Origin: JBQTIU01 sp052387815
GTDB lineage: Bacteria > Pseudomonadota > Alphaproteobacteria > CACIAM-22H2
Length of the DNA stretch: 64,000 nucleotides
Assembly (NCBI GenBank): GCA_052387815.1
Contig: JBQTIU010000022.1
Location: 1-64,000, forward strand
Reading direction: 5' to 3'
In this document: positions 1 through 6,410 of the stretch, one piece after another
Numbering within the stretch: the stretch's first letter is position 1
How the letters are laid out: each line of letters starts with the position of its first letter
Translations under genes and position numbers: made by a program
The notes under the pieces: model-generated
Databases searched by the model: none
The model's input: the letters and a program-made list of their open reading frames with translations, nothing else
Told to the model about the DNA's origin: nothing

Positions 1-299
1 GTGGTGTGGGTGGGCAAAGACCCCGGGGTCCTGGCCTGGCCGGGGGGGGTCGCGGGCGTGTGGGGGCGGGCGACGCGAGCGCGCAGCATCCCCGGCGCGA
101 CCCCCACCGGGTCGCCGACCGCGACCGCGGCCTGGTAGCCGCGCTGCCGGCAATCGGCGAGGGCCGCGCCCGCCAGCTCGAGCGCCAAGTCTAGCGACAG
201 CGACTTATAGGTGACGATCGGCTCTTGCGCCCGCGCGAGGCCGGCCGTGAGGAGCGCGGCTGCCAGCGCCGAGCCGTACAGCAGGGCTCGGAAAGTCAT
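1..299 (-). CDS. GlcG/HbpS-family haem-binding protein, N-terminal part
   Basis: The reading frame starts at ATG 299 and runs off the left edge after 99 codons. A signal peptide is visible (hydrophobic residues 5-22, then ARAQ), followed by a mature start typical of GlcG/HbpS proteins, which bind haem or cobalamin in the periplasm. The segment LADCRQRGYQAAVAV fits the family well. After it, the sequence still has the family rhythm (GVAP.MLR.R.A.PHTPAT) but carries several Gly, Pro and Val residues where the family normally has VVDRGG and RGKAWTA. Decay or poor base quality at a contig end could explain this. It lies 41 bp downstream of the tusA-like gene on the same strand and may be cotranscribed with it. 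Confidence 0.6.
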   Translation of the reverse strand, partial: MTFRALLYGSALAAALLTAGLARAQEPIVTYKSLSLDLALELAGAALADCRQRGYQAAVAVGDPVGVAPGMLRARVARPHTPATPPGQARTPGSLPTHT

Positions 300-340
300 C
301 GTTGCCGCCGAGGCGCCGCGCCTTGCGAGCCAAGCCAAGG

Positions 341-568
341 TCAAGCGCCCTTCCTGATGTTGAAGATGTAGACGCCGCCCTCTTGCTTCGAGTCGAGGAG
401 CTGGTTGCCAGTCGAGCGGCAGTAGGCCTCGAAGTCCTTGATCGAGCCGGGGTCGGTCGACAGGATCTGCAGCACGCTGCCGGTCGGCAGGTCCTTGATC
501 GCCTTCTTCGCCCGCAGCACCGGCAGCGGGCAGTTCAAGCCCTTGGTGTCAAGCGTCGTGATCGTCAT
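341..568 (-). CDS. tusA: TusA-family sulfur carrier protein
   Basis: This 75-residue cytoplasmic protein shows the TusA/SirA fold signature GLNCPLPVLRAKKAI, with the sulfur-carrying cysteine at residue 13. TusA proteins hold persulfide sulfur on this cysteine and pass it to partner enzymes. In sulfur oxidisers they work with rhodanese or sHdr systems, and they are often genetically linked to YeeE-type thiosulfate transporters, as here. I chose ATG 568 because TusA homology begins there and a GGAGGG lies about 10 nt upstream; the frame remains open further upstream without homology. The gene is divergent from the tsuA-like gene across an AT-rich intergenic region. Confidence 0.9.
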   Translation of the reverse strand: MTITTLDTKGLNCPLPVLRAKKAIKDLPTGSVLQILSTDPGSIKDFEAYCRSTGNQLLDSKQEGGVYIFNIRKGA

Positions 569-760
569 TTCACTCTGTCCCTCCACGGCCTGCCTCCATC
601 GTCTGGCCACCGAATTATTCAGCCGAGACCTCATAAGCGGCGCCGGCCGTCCATACATACCTCACATACCTCTTGTCGGCCCTGGCCGGCAAGCTATATA
701 TTAGAAAATAGAAATATAGTGCGGCGGCGCCGAGCGGGGCTGCTTTCGAGCGAGAGCCAG
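569..760. promoter_or_regulatory. Divergent promoter region between tusA and tsuA-like genes
   Basis: This 192-bp gap separates two divergent sulfur genes. Its right part (about 691-720) is strongly AT-rich in an otherwise very GC-rich region. It contains the inverted repeat CTATAT (694-699) / ATATAG (714-719) with a 14-nt spacer. AT-rich palindromes of this kind are typical operators of ArsR-type sulfur regulators (SqrR, BigR, SoxR), but I cannot assign a regulator and no arsR-like gene lies in the window. Confidence 0.4.
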
Positions 761-1864
761 ATGCCGGAAATCCCGATCAAGATCCTGGTCGCGACGCTAG
801 CCTTCGTGCTCGGGTTCGCCTTCGGCGCCACCGCCCAGCGGACCAATTTCTGCACCATGGGCGCCATTTCCGACCTGGTGGTCATGGGCGATTACCGGCG
901 CTTCCGCGCCTGGCTGCTGGCCATCGCGCTCGCCATTCTCGGCAGTCAGACGCTCCACCTCGCCGGCGCGATCGACCTCGATACGTCGATCTATCTCGCG
1001 CCCTCTCTGGGCTGGCTGGGCGCGGTGACGGGCGGCCTCATGTTCGGCTTCGGGATGACGCTGGCCGGCGGCTGCGGCAGCAAGTCGCTGGTGCGGGTCG
1101 GCGGCGGCAACCTCAAATCGCTGGTCGTGGTGCTGGTGCTCGGCGTCTTCGCGATGATGACCTTGCGGGGACTGGTGGCGCTGGGCCGCGTCAACTTCAT
1201 CGAGCCGACCAACGTCAACCTTGCCGGTGCGGGCCTCAAGGCGCAGGGCCTGGCCGACCTGCTGGGCGCGGCGCTCGGCGCGCCGGTCACGCAGGTGCGC
1301 TGGCTGGTCGCCGCGGCGGCGGCGATCGGCCTCCTCTGGTACTGCTTCAAGGACGCGGATTTCCGCGCCTCGCCGCGCAACCTCGCCGGCGGCGCGATCA
1401 TCGGCGCGGTGATCCCGCTCGGCTGGTGGATCACCGGCGTGGCGGGCGTCGACGAATTCGAGCCCACGCCGCTCGCCTCGCTGACCTTCGTGGCGCCGGT
1501 CGGCGAGGGCCTCATGTATCTGATGATCTTCACCGGGGCGTCGATCAATTTCGGCATCGCCGCCGTGGGCGGCGTGATTCTCGGGTCGTTCCTGATGTCG
1601 GTTGCCACGGGATCGTTCCGCGTCGAGGCCTTCGCCGATAAGGACGACACGATCCGCCATATCGCCGGCGGCGCGATCATGGGGGTGGGCGGCGTGCTGG
1701 CGCTGGGCTGCACCATCGGCCAGGGCATCACCGGCATGTCGACCCTGGCGATAGGCTCGCTGCTCGCCTTCCTGTCGATCGTGGCGGGCGGCGCCTATGG
1801 CGTGAAATACCTCGAGCAAGGCAGTTTCCGCGGCGCATTGCGCGCCATGCTGGCGCGCGGCTGA
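761..1864 (+). CDS. YeeE/YedE (TsuA-type) thiosulfate transporter
   Basis: This 367-residue polytopic membrane protein has the two-fold YeeE/YedE repeat. The three cysteines used by TsuA to hand thiosulfate across the membrane are present: NFCTMGA (C31), GGCGSKSL (C105) and ALGCTIGQG (C317). The family imports thiosulfate or related sulfur compounds into the cytoplasm. ATG 761 was chosen because family homology starts there; the frame is open further upstream only as non-homologous sequence. The gene faces tusA across a shared promoter region, which suggests uptake coupled to sulfur transfer. A decayed second copy of its C-terminal region lies at 4902-5075. Confidence 0.9.
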   Translation: MPEIPIKILVATLAFVLGFAFGATAQRTNFCTMGAISDLVVMGDYRRFRAWLLAIALAILGSQTLHLAGAIDLDTSIYLAPSLGWLGAVTGGLMFGFGMTLAGGCGSKSLVRVGGGNLKSLVVVLVLGVFAMMTLRGLVALGRVNFIEPTNVNLAGAGLKAQGLADLLGAALGAPVTQVRWLVAAAAAIGLLWYCFKDADFRASPRNLAGGAIIGAVIPLGWWITGVAGVDEFEPTPLASLTFVAPVGEGLMYLMIFTGASINFGIAAVGGVILGSFLMSVATGSFRVEAFADKDDTIRHIAGGAIMGVGGVLALGCTIGQGITGMSTLAIGSLLAFLSIVAGGAYGVKYLEQGSFRGALRAMLARG

Positions 1865-1889
1865 GGACCGCCAGTCCGACCCCTCAGCC
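1859..1889. terminator. Convergent stem-loop between tsuA-like and protease genes
   Basis: GGCTGAGG (1859-1866) and CCTCAGCC (1882-1889) form a perfect 8-bp stem with a 15-nt loop. The stem covers the stop codons of the two convergent genes, so it could act as a bidirectional terminator. No T-run follows on either strand, so the role is uncertain. Confidence 0.35.
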
Positions 1890-2930
1890 CCATTCGCCCT
1901 TGGCCTCGATCGTCTGCTTGTGCAGCGCATTCGGTTGCGGCGGGTCGGCACCGAGCAGGGCGTCGGCGTCGAGCACGCCGTTGCGATACGTGGTTTGCGA
2001 TCCCGGCAGTGGCTGCTCGGTGCGCTTCATCGCATGGCGGAACGCCTCGATCCGGCGCCATTCGGGATAGCGCGCGAGATCGCCTCGGCGATACACCAGC
2101 CACATGGCCGCCGCCGCCGCCACGTGCACGGTGGCATATGACGTGCCATCGCCGATTTCCGTGTCGTTGAGCGGCGGAAATCGCGTTTGGCCGCCGTGCA
2201 GCGTGGCATTGGCCCGGATGATCGGATCGGCCGGTCCCCAGATATCGACGCGCTCCGAGGTGTCCCGATACTCGTTGTATTTGCTGTAACTCTCGCGCCG
2301 GCGCCGGATGCCACCGACGCCGATAACTCGGGCGTATTTTCCGGGATAGGTGACGCGGTCGGATTTCTGGCCGGCCGCTGCCACGACAATGACGCATCTA
2401 TCGTAGGCATGGTCGATGGCGGCGCCGAAGCTCGACGAAGGACCGAAGCCGCCGAGCGAGATGCTGATCACCTTGCAGCGCGAATCGTCGACCGCATGAC
2501 GCACCGCATGAGCCAAGTCATGCCAGAGCTCGGAGTTGGAGAAAGAGGGCTCGAGAAACACGTCCTCGACGACTCGGTACGGGACCACTGGCAACCCGGG
2601 AGCGCAGCCGGAAAACTCGCCCACCTGGCAGCCGCACAGCACACTCAGCGTCCGCGTCCCGTGGCCGGGATGCTGAAGGGTTCCCGCGCCTATCAGGGGA
2701 TCGCGCGGCCGTTGGTCTGGCTCGAGATAATTGACGCCCTCCTCGACCAGCACGAATTCGCTGGTTTCGTCCGGCCGCCACGGACCGAACGCCTGGTGCT
2801 GGGTGTATCCGGTATCGAGATGGGCCACCCGCACATCCCCCCAGTCGATCTCCTCCAGGTTGCCCGGCATGGCCGAGAGGCGTGCCAGCGCGGCGTCGAG
2901 CTTGACGTAGCACTTGTTCCACAGGTCCAT
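1884..2930 (-). CDS. Subtilisin-family (S8) serine protease
   Basis: The 348-residue product has the S8 catalytic triad in order: Asp39 (AHLDTGY), His90 (HPGHGTRT) and Ser264 (GDGTSYATVHVA). The oxyanion-hole position that is normally Asn in AAAGN is Gln188 here (VVAAAGQKS). No clear signal peptide is visible, so a cytoplasmic or unusual export route is possible. ATG 2930 is chosen because AGGGGAG sits 6-7 nt upstream; the frame stays open some 30 codons further upstream and contains a TTG alternative at 2978. The gene is convergent with the tsuA-like gene and has no obvious metabolic link to its neighbours. The substrate cannot be predicted. Confidence 0.85.
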   Translation of the reverse strand: MDLWNKCYVKLDAALARLSAMPGNLEEIDWGDVRVAHLDTGYTQHQAFGPWRPDETSEFVLVEEGVNYLEPDQRPRDPLIGAGTLQHPGHGTRTLSVLCGCQVGEFSGCAPGLPVVPYRVVEDVFLEPSFSNSELWHDLAHAVRHAVDDSRCKVISISLGGFGPSSSFGAAIDHAYDRCVIVVAAAGQKSDRVTYPGKYARVIGVGGIRRRRESYSKYNEYRDTSERVDIWGPADPIIRANATLHGGQTRFPPLNDTEIGDGTSYATVHVAAAAAMWLVYRRGDLARYPEWRRIEAFRHAMKRTEQPLPGSQTTYRNGVLDADALLGADPPQPNALHKQTIEAKGEWG

Positions 2931-3081
2931 GGCTGCTCCCCTCTCGAGGGCCACCGCCGAACGATCGGCCGATTCCAAGTACTTCTGTGTCGCTTCGCGG
3001 GCAAGCCTGTCGTGCCATTCCGACCTCCTGCGGAATTATCGGCCCCCGCCGCGCGTTATCCAGCATCGGCGGGAGCGCCCG

Positions 3082-3402
3082 ATGCGTCGGTTCGGCTATG
3101 CCCTGTTCTTCGCGCTGTTGGTGGCGGCTATGCCGGATCCGGCCCCTGCCCGCCCTGCCGCGCCTGGCGTCGCTGGGACGCCGGTCCGCGACCTCGCCAC
3201 CCCGGCCCGGCAGCAGCACGGATTCAGATTCCACTTCGGCCCGCCGTGTTTTCACTCCAGGCCGTTTCACCACCCGTGGTACTTCCATCAACCGTACCAG
3301 GGTTGGCCCCCTCACCGCCCGCCGATGGTGTTTTGCGGATCGCCCGGCCACAAGGTCCACAAGCTGCGGCCCGGCATGTATACTTACGAGCGTCGGCGCT
3401 GA
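3082..3402 (+). CDS. Small secreted His/Pro/aromatic-rich protein, unknown function
   Basis: The frame encodes 106 residues from ATG 3082, preceded by GGGAG about 7 nt upstream. An N-terminal signal peptide (basic RR, hydrophobic YALFFALLVAAM, then PAPARPA) is followed by a mature part rich in His, Pro, Phe and Trp (for example PFHHPWYFHQPYQGWPPH) with two cysteines. I do not recognise a family. The composition could suit metal binding in the periplasm, which is only inference. It precedes the first sox gene set on the same strand, with a 155-bp gap that holds an AT-rich promoter-like stretch. Confidence 0.55.
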   Translation: MRRFGYALFFALLVAAMPDPAPARPAAPGVAGTPVRDLATPARQQHGFRFHFGPPCFHSRPFHHPWYFHQPYQGWPPHRPPMVFCGSPGHKVHKLRPGMYTYERRR

Positions 3403-3440
3403 GCGGCGCCTGGTGCCGAGCCCGGTCGGGAGGCCCGATT

Positions 3441-3475
3441 TCGTAGTTTATATGCGATAACTATAATATGAAGCT
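3441..3475 (+). promoter_or_regulatory. AT-rich promoter-like stretch upstream of the soxX-YZ set
   Basis: A 35-bp AT-rich island contains a perfect TATAAT at 3462-3467 and overlapping imperfect repeats of TTATATG and ATATGAA. It lies about 90 bp before the decayed soxX start. The -35 match is weak. It is the best candidate promoter for soxX', soxY and soxZ. Confidence 0.4.
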
Positions 3476-3557
3476 TGCGTCGAGCCATCCGCTTTGATAT
3501 TTTTCGTCCGGTCCCGTCGGCAGGCGCCGGAGTTGCCGAGGGTGCCTGGGGAAACGG

Positions 3558-3901
3558 ATGATCCATGCCCTAGCGATTGCAACGGCTTGCGTGGCCGTCT
3601 TGTTCGCTTTGCCGGCCGAGGCGCAACCGGCGCCCGCTCCGCCCCCACCCCTGGTCAAGTTCGAGGTCAAGAACGGGGCGATCCCTGCATCGCTGACCGG
3701 CAAGCCCGGCGACCCCGCCAAGGGGCGCGCCGTGATCGCCGGCCCCCGGCTCGGCAACCTCCTTGCCTGCCACGAGGTCGAGCCGCTCAAGGATGAGCTG
3801 TTCCACGGCAATACGGGGCCGGACCTGACGGGCGTGGCGAGCCGGTCCTGACCGCCGAGCAAGTCGAGGACGTGCCGGCCTTTCTGTTGACGCCGAAGTG
3901 A
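3558..3901 (+). pseudogene. soxX: Decayed soxX (cytochrome c of the Sox pathway)
   Basis: The frame from ATG 3558 encodes a signal peptide ending AEAQ, then typical SoxX sequence (GDPAKGRAVIAG, GPDLTGVA). It stops at 3851 after 97 codons, whereas SoxX usually has 120 or more residues. The haem site reads NLLACH: the first Cys of CXXCH is replaced by Leu. The end of the gene survives in another frame at 3836-3901 as GEPVLTAEQVEDVPAFLLTPK, the normal SoxX C-terminus. The central part, which would carry the axial Met, is deleted and the join is frameshifted. The gene therefore cannot give a haem-bearing SoxX. A SoxX domain is supplied elsewhere by the fusion gene at 8158-9453. Confidence 0.85.
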
Positions 3902-3932
3902 TTGCCGTTTTGCCGCATGAGGAGAAGAGACG

Positions 3933-4409
3933 ATGCCCGTGCAAAAGACCACGATCCGCGTTAGCCGGCGTTGGCTCCTGGCCGGGGCCGCGGCATTCGC
4001 CGGGGCTCGGCTCGTCGCCCGCGACGCCTCGGCCCAGGCGGTCCAGCCTGGCGCCCACGTCGAGGCATTGAACAAGCTGGTCGGCGGCAAGGCGGCGCAG
4101 GCCGGCAGGGTCCGCGTGCGCATGCCCGAGATCGCCGAGAACGGCAACACCGTGCCGATCACGGTGGCGGTCGACAGCCCGATGACCGCCGACAACTACG
4201 TCAAGGCGGTGCATGTCGTCACCGACAACAACCCGCGGCCCGAGGTCGTTTCGGTCTATTTCACGCCGCTGACCGGCAATGCCGAGCTGTCGACCCGCAT
4301 GCGCCTCGCCCAGACCATGAACGTGATCGCCTATGCCGAAATGAGCGATGGCACGGTGTGGTCCGCCCGCACCGAGGTCAAGGTCACGATCGGCGGCTGC
4401 GGCGGCTGA
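3933..4409 (+). CDS. soxY: SoxY, sulfur-compound carrier subunit (copy 1)
   Basis: This 158-residue periplasmic protein has a twin-arginine-type signal (SRRWLLAGAAAF) and ends in the SoxY swinging arm VTIGGCGG, with the substrate-carrying cysteine at residue 156. SoxYZ carries thiosulfate-derived intermediates as cysteine adducts between SoxXA, SoxB and SoxCD. A GAGGAGAAGAG ribosome-binding site precedes ATG 3933. The soxZ start follows 32 bp downstream, so the two subunits are coexpressed. A second, diverged SoxY lies at 9965-10477. Confidence 0.95.
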   Translation: MPVQKTTIRVSRRWLLAGAAAFAGARLVARDASAQAVQPGAHVEALNKLVGGKAAQAGRVRVRMPEIAENGNTVPITVAVDSPMTADNYVKAVHVVTDNNPRPEVVSVYFTPLTGNAELSTRMRLAQTMNVIAYAEMSDGTVWSARTEVKVTIGGCGG

Positions 4410-4441
4410 CCGCCGAAACTTATGACCAAGGAGACGTAAAG

Positions 4442-4762
4442 ATGTCGACGGCACGCATCCGGCTTCCCTCGAGCATCAAGAAGGGCGACGTGGTCGAGGT
4501 CAAAACCTTGATCACCCACACCATGGAGTCCGGCCAGCGGCGGGATTCGTCGGGCGACGTCATCCCGCGCAAGATCCTGAACAAGTTCGTCTGCACCTAC
4601 AACGGCAAGGAAGTCTTGCGCGCCGAGCTCGCGCCGGCGATCGCCGCCAACCCGTATCTCGCGTTCTTCGTCGCCGCGACCGAACCCGGCACACTCGAAT
4701 TCGCCTGGACCGACGACGACGGCAGCGTGTTCAAGGAAACGTCGAAGCTCGCGTTCGCCTGA
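4442..4762 (+). CDS. soxZ: SoxZ, SoxY-binding subunit (copy 1)
   Basis: The 106-residue product matches SoxZ along its whole length (ARIRLPSSIKKGDVVEVKTLI, NPYLAFFVAATEPGTLEFAW). It has no signal peptide, as expected, because SoxZ is exported with SoxY. An AAGGAGACGTAAAG ribosome-binding site precedes ATG 4442. It pairs with the soxY just upstream. Downstream there is no intact sox gene, only a fragment related to YeeE. Confidence 0.95.
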   Translation: MSTARIRLPSSIKKGDVVEVKTLITHTMESGQRRDSSGDVIPRKILNKFVCTYNGKEVLRAELAPAIAANPYLAFFVAATEPGTLEFAWTDDDGSVFKETSKLAFA

Positions 4763-4901
4763 GCCCGGGGCCGGGGACTGAACCCCCAGGGGCAGACATG
4801 AACGGGCGTCTGTGGGCGGTCGCGGGAGCGAGCGTCGTTTCGGCGCAGTGGCGGGCGTCGCCATCTCGCAGGACGAGTCGCCGGCGAGGAGCAGTCCGCA
4901 A

Positions 4902-5075
4902 CTCGCCCAGGCCGGCGCCTTCCTGATGGCCGTCGCCACGCGCACTTTCCTGGTCGAAAGCTCCGCCGACGCCGCCGACACGATTCGCCACCTGGTGGGC
5001 GGCGCCACCGCCCTGGGCTGCACCATCGGCCAGGGCATTACCAGCGTGTCGACGCTCGCGCGCGGCTCGGCCTGA
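4902..5075 (+). pseudogene. C-terminal remnant of a YeeE/YedE transporter gene
   Basis: The segment AGAFLMAVATRTFLVES, then DTIRHLVGGATALGCTIGQGI, is clearly the C-terminal repeat of a TsuA/YeeE protein and resembles residues around 285-330 of the protein encoded at 761-1864. Compared with that copy, seven residues between GGA and LGC are missing in frame, and the transporter's final helix is absent. No N-terminal two-thirds exists. The preceding 4799-4900 stretch has an ATG and a short hydrophobic start but no recognisable homology. This is a relic of an earlier, larger sulfur locus. Confidence 0.75.
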
Positions 5076-5093
5076 GCGCGCCGGCGCCGCGCC

Positions 5094-6401
5094 TCAGCCG
5101 CCGAAAATGCCGTCGATCAAGGCGCTCTCCCAGGCGCGGCGTTCGGCCGCGTTGGCGGCCTTCGCCTCCGCATCCGACAACACGCGCGAATCGTGGCCGA
5201 GCGAGGCCGCCTCCTGGGAGACCGCGTAGGCCACCTCGAGCTTCAGCGCCCGCTCCGGATCGACGTACGGGTAGCAGGAGGCGTCCACCCTGGCCGGGGC
5301 GGCGGCCGTGAACGAGGCAAGGCCCGTAACGCCGAGCGCGCGCGCGATCTCGCGCGCGCAGTTGCGCGCCATACCGGCGGCGGCGGCGGCGCTCTTGCCG
5401 AAGGGCGTGCGCGCGGCATCCCCGACGGCGAACACGTGCGCGTCGTGTCGCGTGCGCAGCGTCACCGGATCGACCGCCGCGAACGCGTCGCCCTCGTCCG
5501 CAAGCCCGAGATCGACGATGAGCCGCGTCGCCCGGTTCGGAGGAATGAGCGAGAGAAGGTCGTAGGCGAACTCCTCGCCGGAGTCGCTCACCACCTTGCG
5601 CGCGGCCGCATCGAGCGACCGCACGGTTGTCTGCGCCACGTAATCGATGCGGTCGCCATGCGCCGAAAGCGCCGCCGCGAGCGCCTCGCCGAGCGGCCCG
5701 GGCTGCGGCATCGGCCAGGCGTCGAGGAGCACGATCTTGCCTTTGAGCTTGCGCTCCTTCATGCGGCTCGCCATCAGGAGCGCGAATTCGTACGGCGCCG
5801 GCGGACACTTGAGCGCGCCGGCGGGCACGCTGATGACCACGGTGCCGCCCGCGAACGCGGCCATGCGGCCGGCCAACTCGACCACGCCCGCGCGGTCGTA
5901 GAGGGTGGCGTTCGCCGCCGGATCGGCGGCCAGCCCCTCGATCTCCTCGGGCGCGAGGCGGATGCCGGTGGCCAGCACCAGGGCGTCGTAAGCGAAGCTT
6001 CCGGCCGTGGTCTCGGCCACCCGGCGGGCGCGGTCCACGACCCTCCCCTCGCCTCGCGCGAGGCGGACGCCGCGCGCCGCCAGCGGGCCGTAGCCGCGCA
6101 CCACGTCCGCCATGCGGCGGCGCCCGAAGGCCACGTCGAGGGACGCGGTCGCTGGGAAGAAGTCCGCCGCCGGCTCGACCAGCACGACCTCGACCGCAGG
6201 GGCAAGTCGTCTCAGCTCCGCCGCCACCGCCGAGCCCGCGAACCCGCCGCCGAGCACGACCGCGCGCTTCCCGCGCGCCGACTGCGCCTGGGCCCGCCCT
6301 GCCCACACCAGCGGCGCGCCCGCGGCCACCAGCGCCGCCCCGCCCGCGCGCCTGAGCACCGCCCGCCGGGCGATGCCGGAACCCGCCCATCCCTTCGCCA
6401 T
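5094..6401 (-). CDS. soxF: SoxF, flavoprotein of the FCSD family
   Basis: The 435-residue protein begins with an RR-containing leader, then a FAD dinucleotide-binding motif (VVLGGGFAGSAVA, residues 48-60), and a second GD motif near 326 (VFAVGDAA). C199 (LKCPPAPYE) and C376 (DASCYPYV) are 177 residues apart, matching the redox-active disulfide pair of flavocytochrome c sulfide dehydrogenase. The cysteine that covalently anchors FAD in FccB is replaced: the local sequence is FFPATAS where FccB at 16390-17685 has FLTCPFS. SoxF reactivates or assists the Sox system and can oxidise sulfide. It is the last gene of the second sox operon, 9 bp after soxB. Confidence 0.9.
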   Translation of the reverse strand: MAKGWAGSGIARRAVLRRAGGAALVAAGAPLVWAGRAQAQSARGKRAVVLGGGFAGSAVAAELRRLAPAVEVVLVEPAADFFPATASLDVAFGRRRMADVVRGYGPLAARGVRLARGEGRVVDRARRVAETTAGSFAYDALVLATGIRLAPEEIEGLAADPAANATLYDRAGVVELAGRMAAFAGGTVVISVPAGALKCPPAPYEFALLMASRMKERKLKGKIVLLDAWPMPQPGPLGEALAAALSAHGDRIDYVAQTTVRSLDAAARKVVSDSGEEFAYDLLSLIPPNRATRLIVDLGLADEGDAFAAVDPVTLRTRHDAHVFAVGDAARTPFGKSAAAAAGMARNCAREIARALGVTGLASFTAAAPARVDASCYPYVDPERALKLEVAYAVSQEAASLGHDSRVLSDAEAKAANAAERRAWESALIDGIFGG

Positions 6402-6410
6402 GGCCCGTCC

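Noticed and set aside
797..1951. Long open frame on the minus strand opposite the tsuA-like gene (384 codons)
   Set aside because: Composition is low-complexity Arg/Ala/His/Asp, typical of an antisense shadow in GC-rich DNA. The plus-strand frame has clear family homology.
4742..4800. C-rich/G-rich stretches after soxZ as a terminator
   Set aside because: No stable stem with a defined loop could be drawn.
4799..4900. Possible soxA start after soxZ copy 1
   Set aside because: A short hydrophobic stretch and a segment SQDESPARSS vaguely recall SoxA N-termini, but there is no haem motif and the similarity is too weak.
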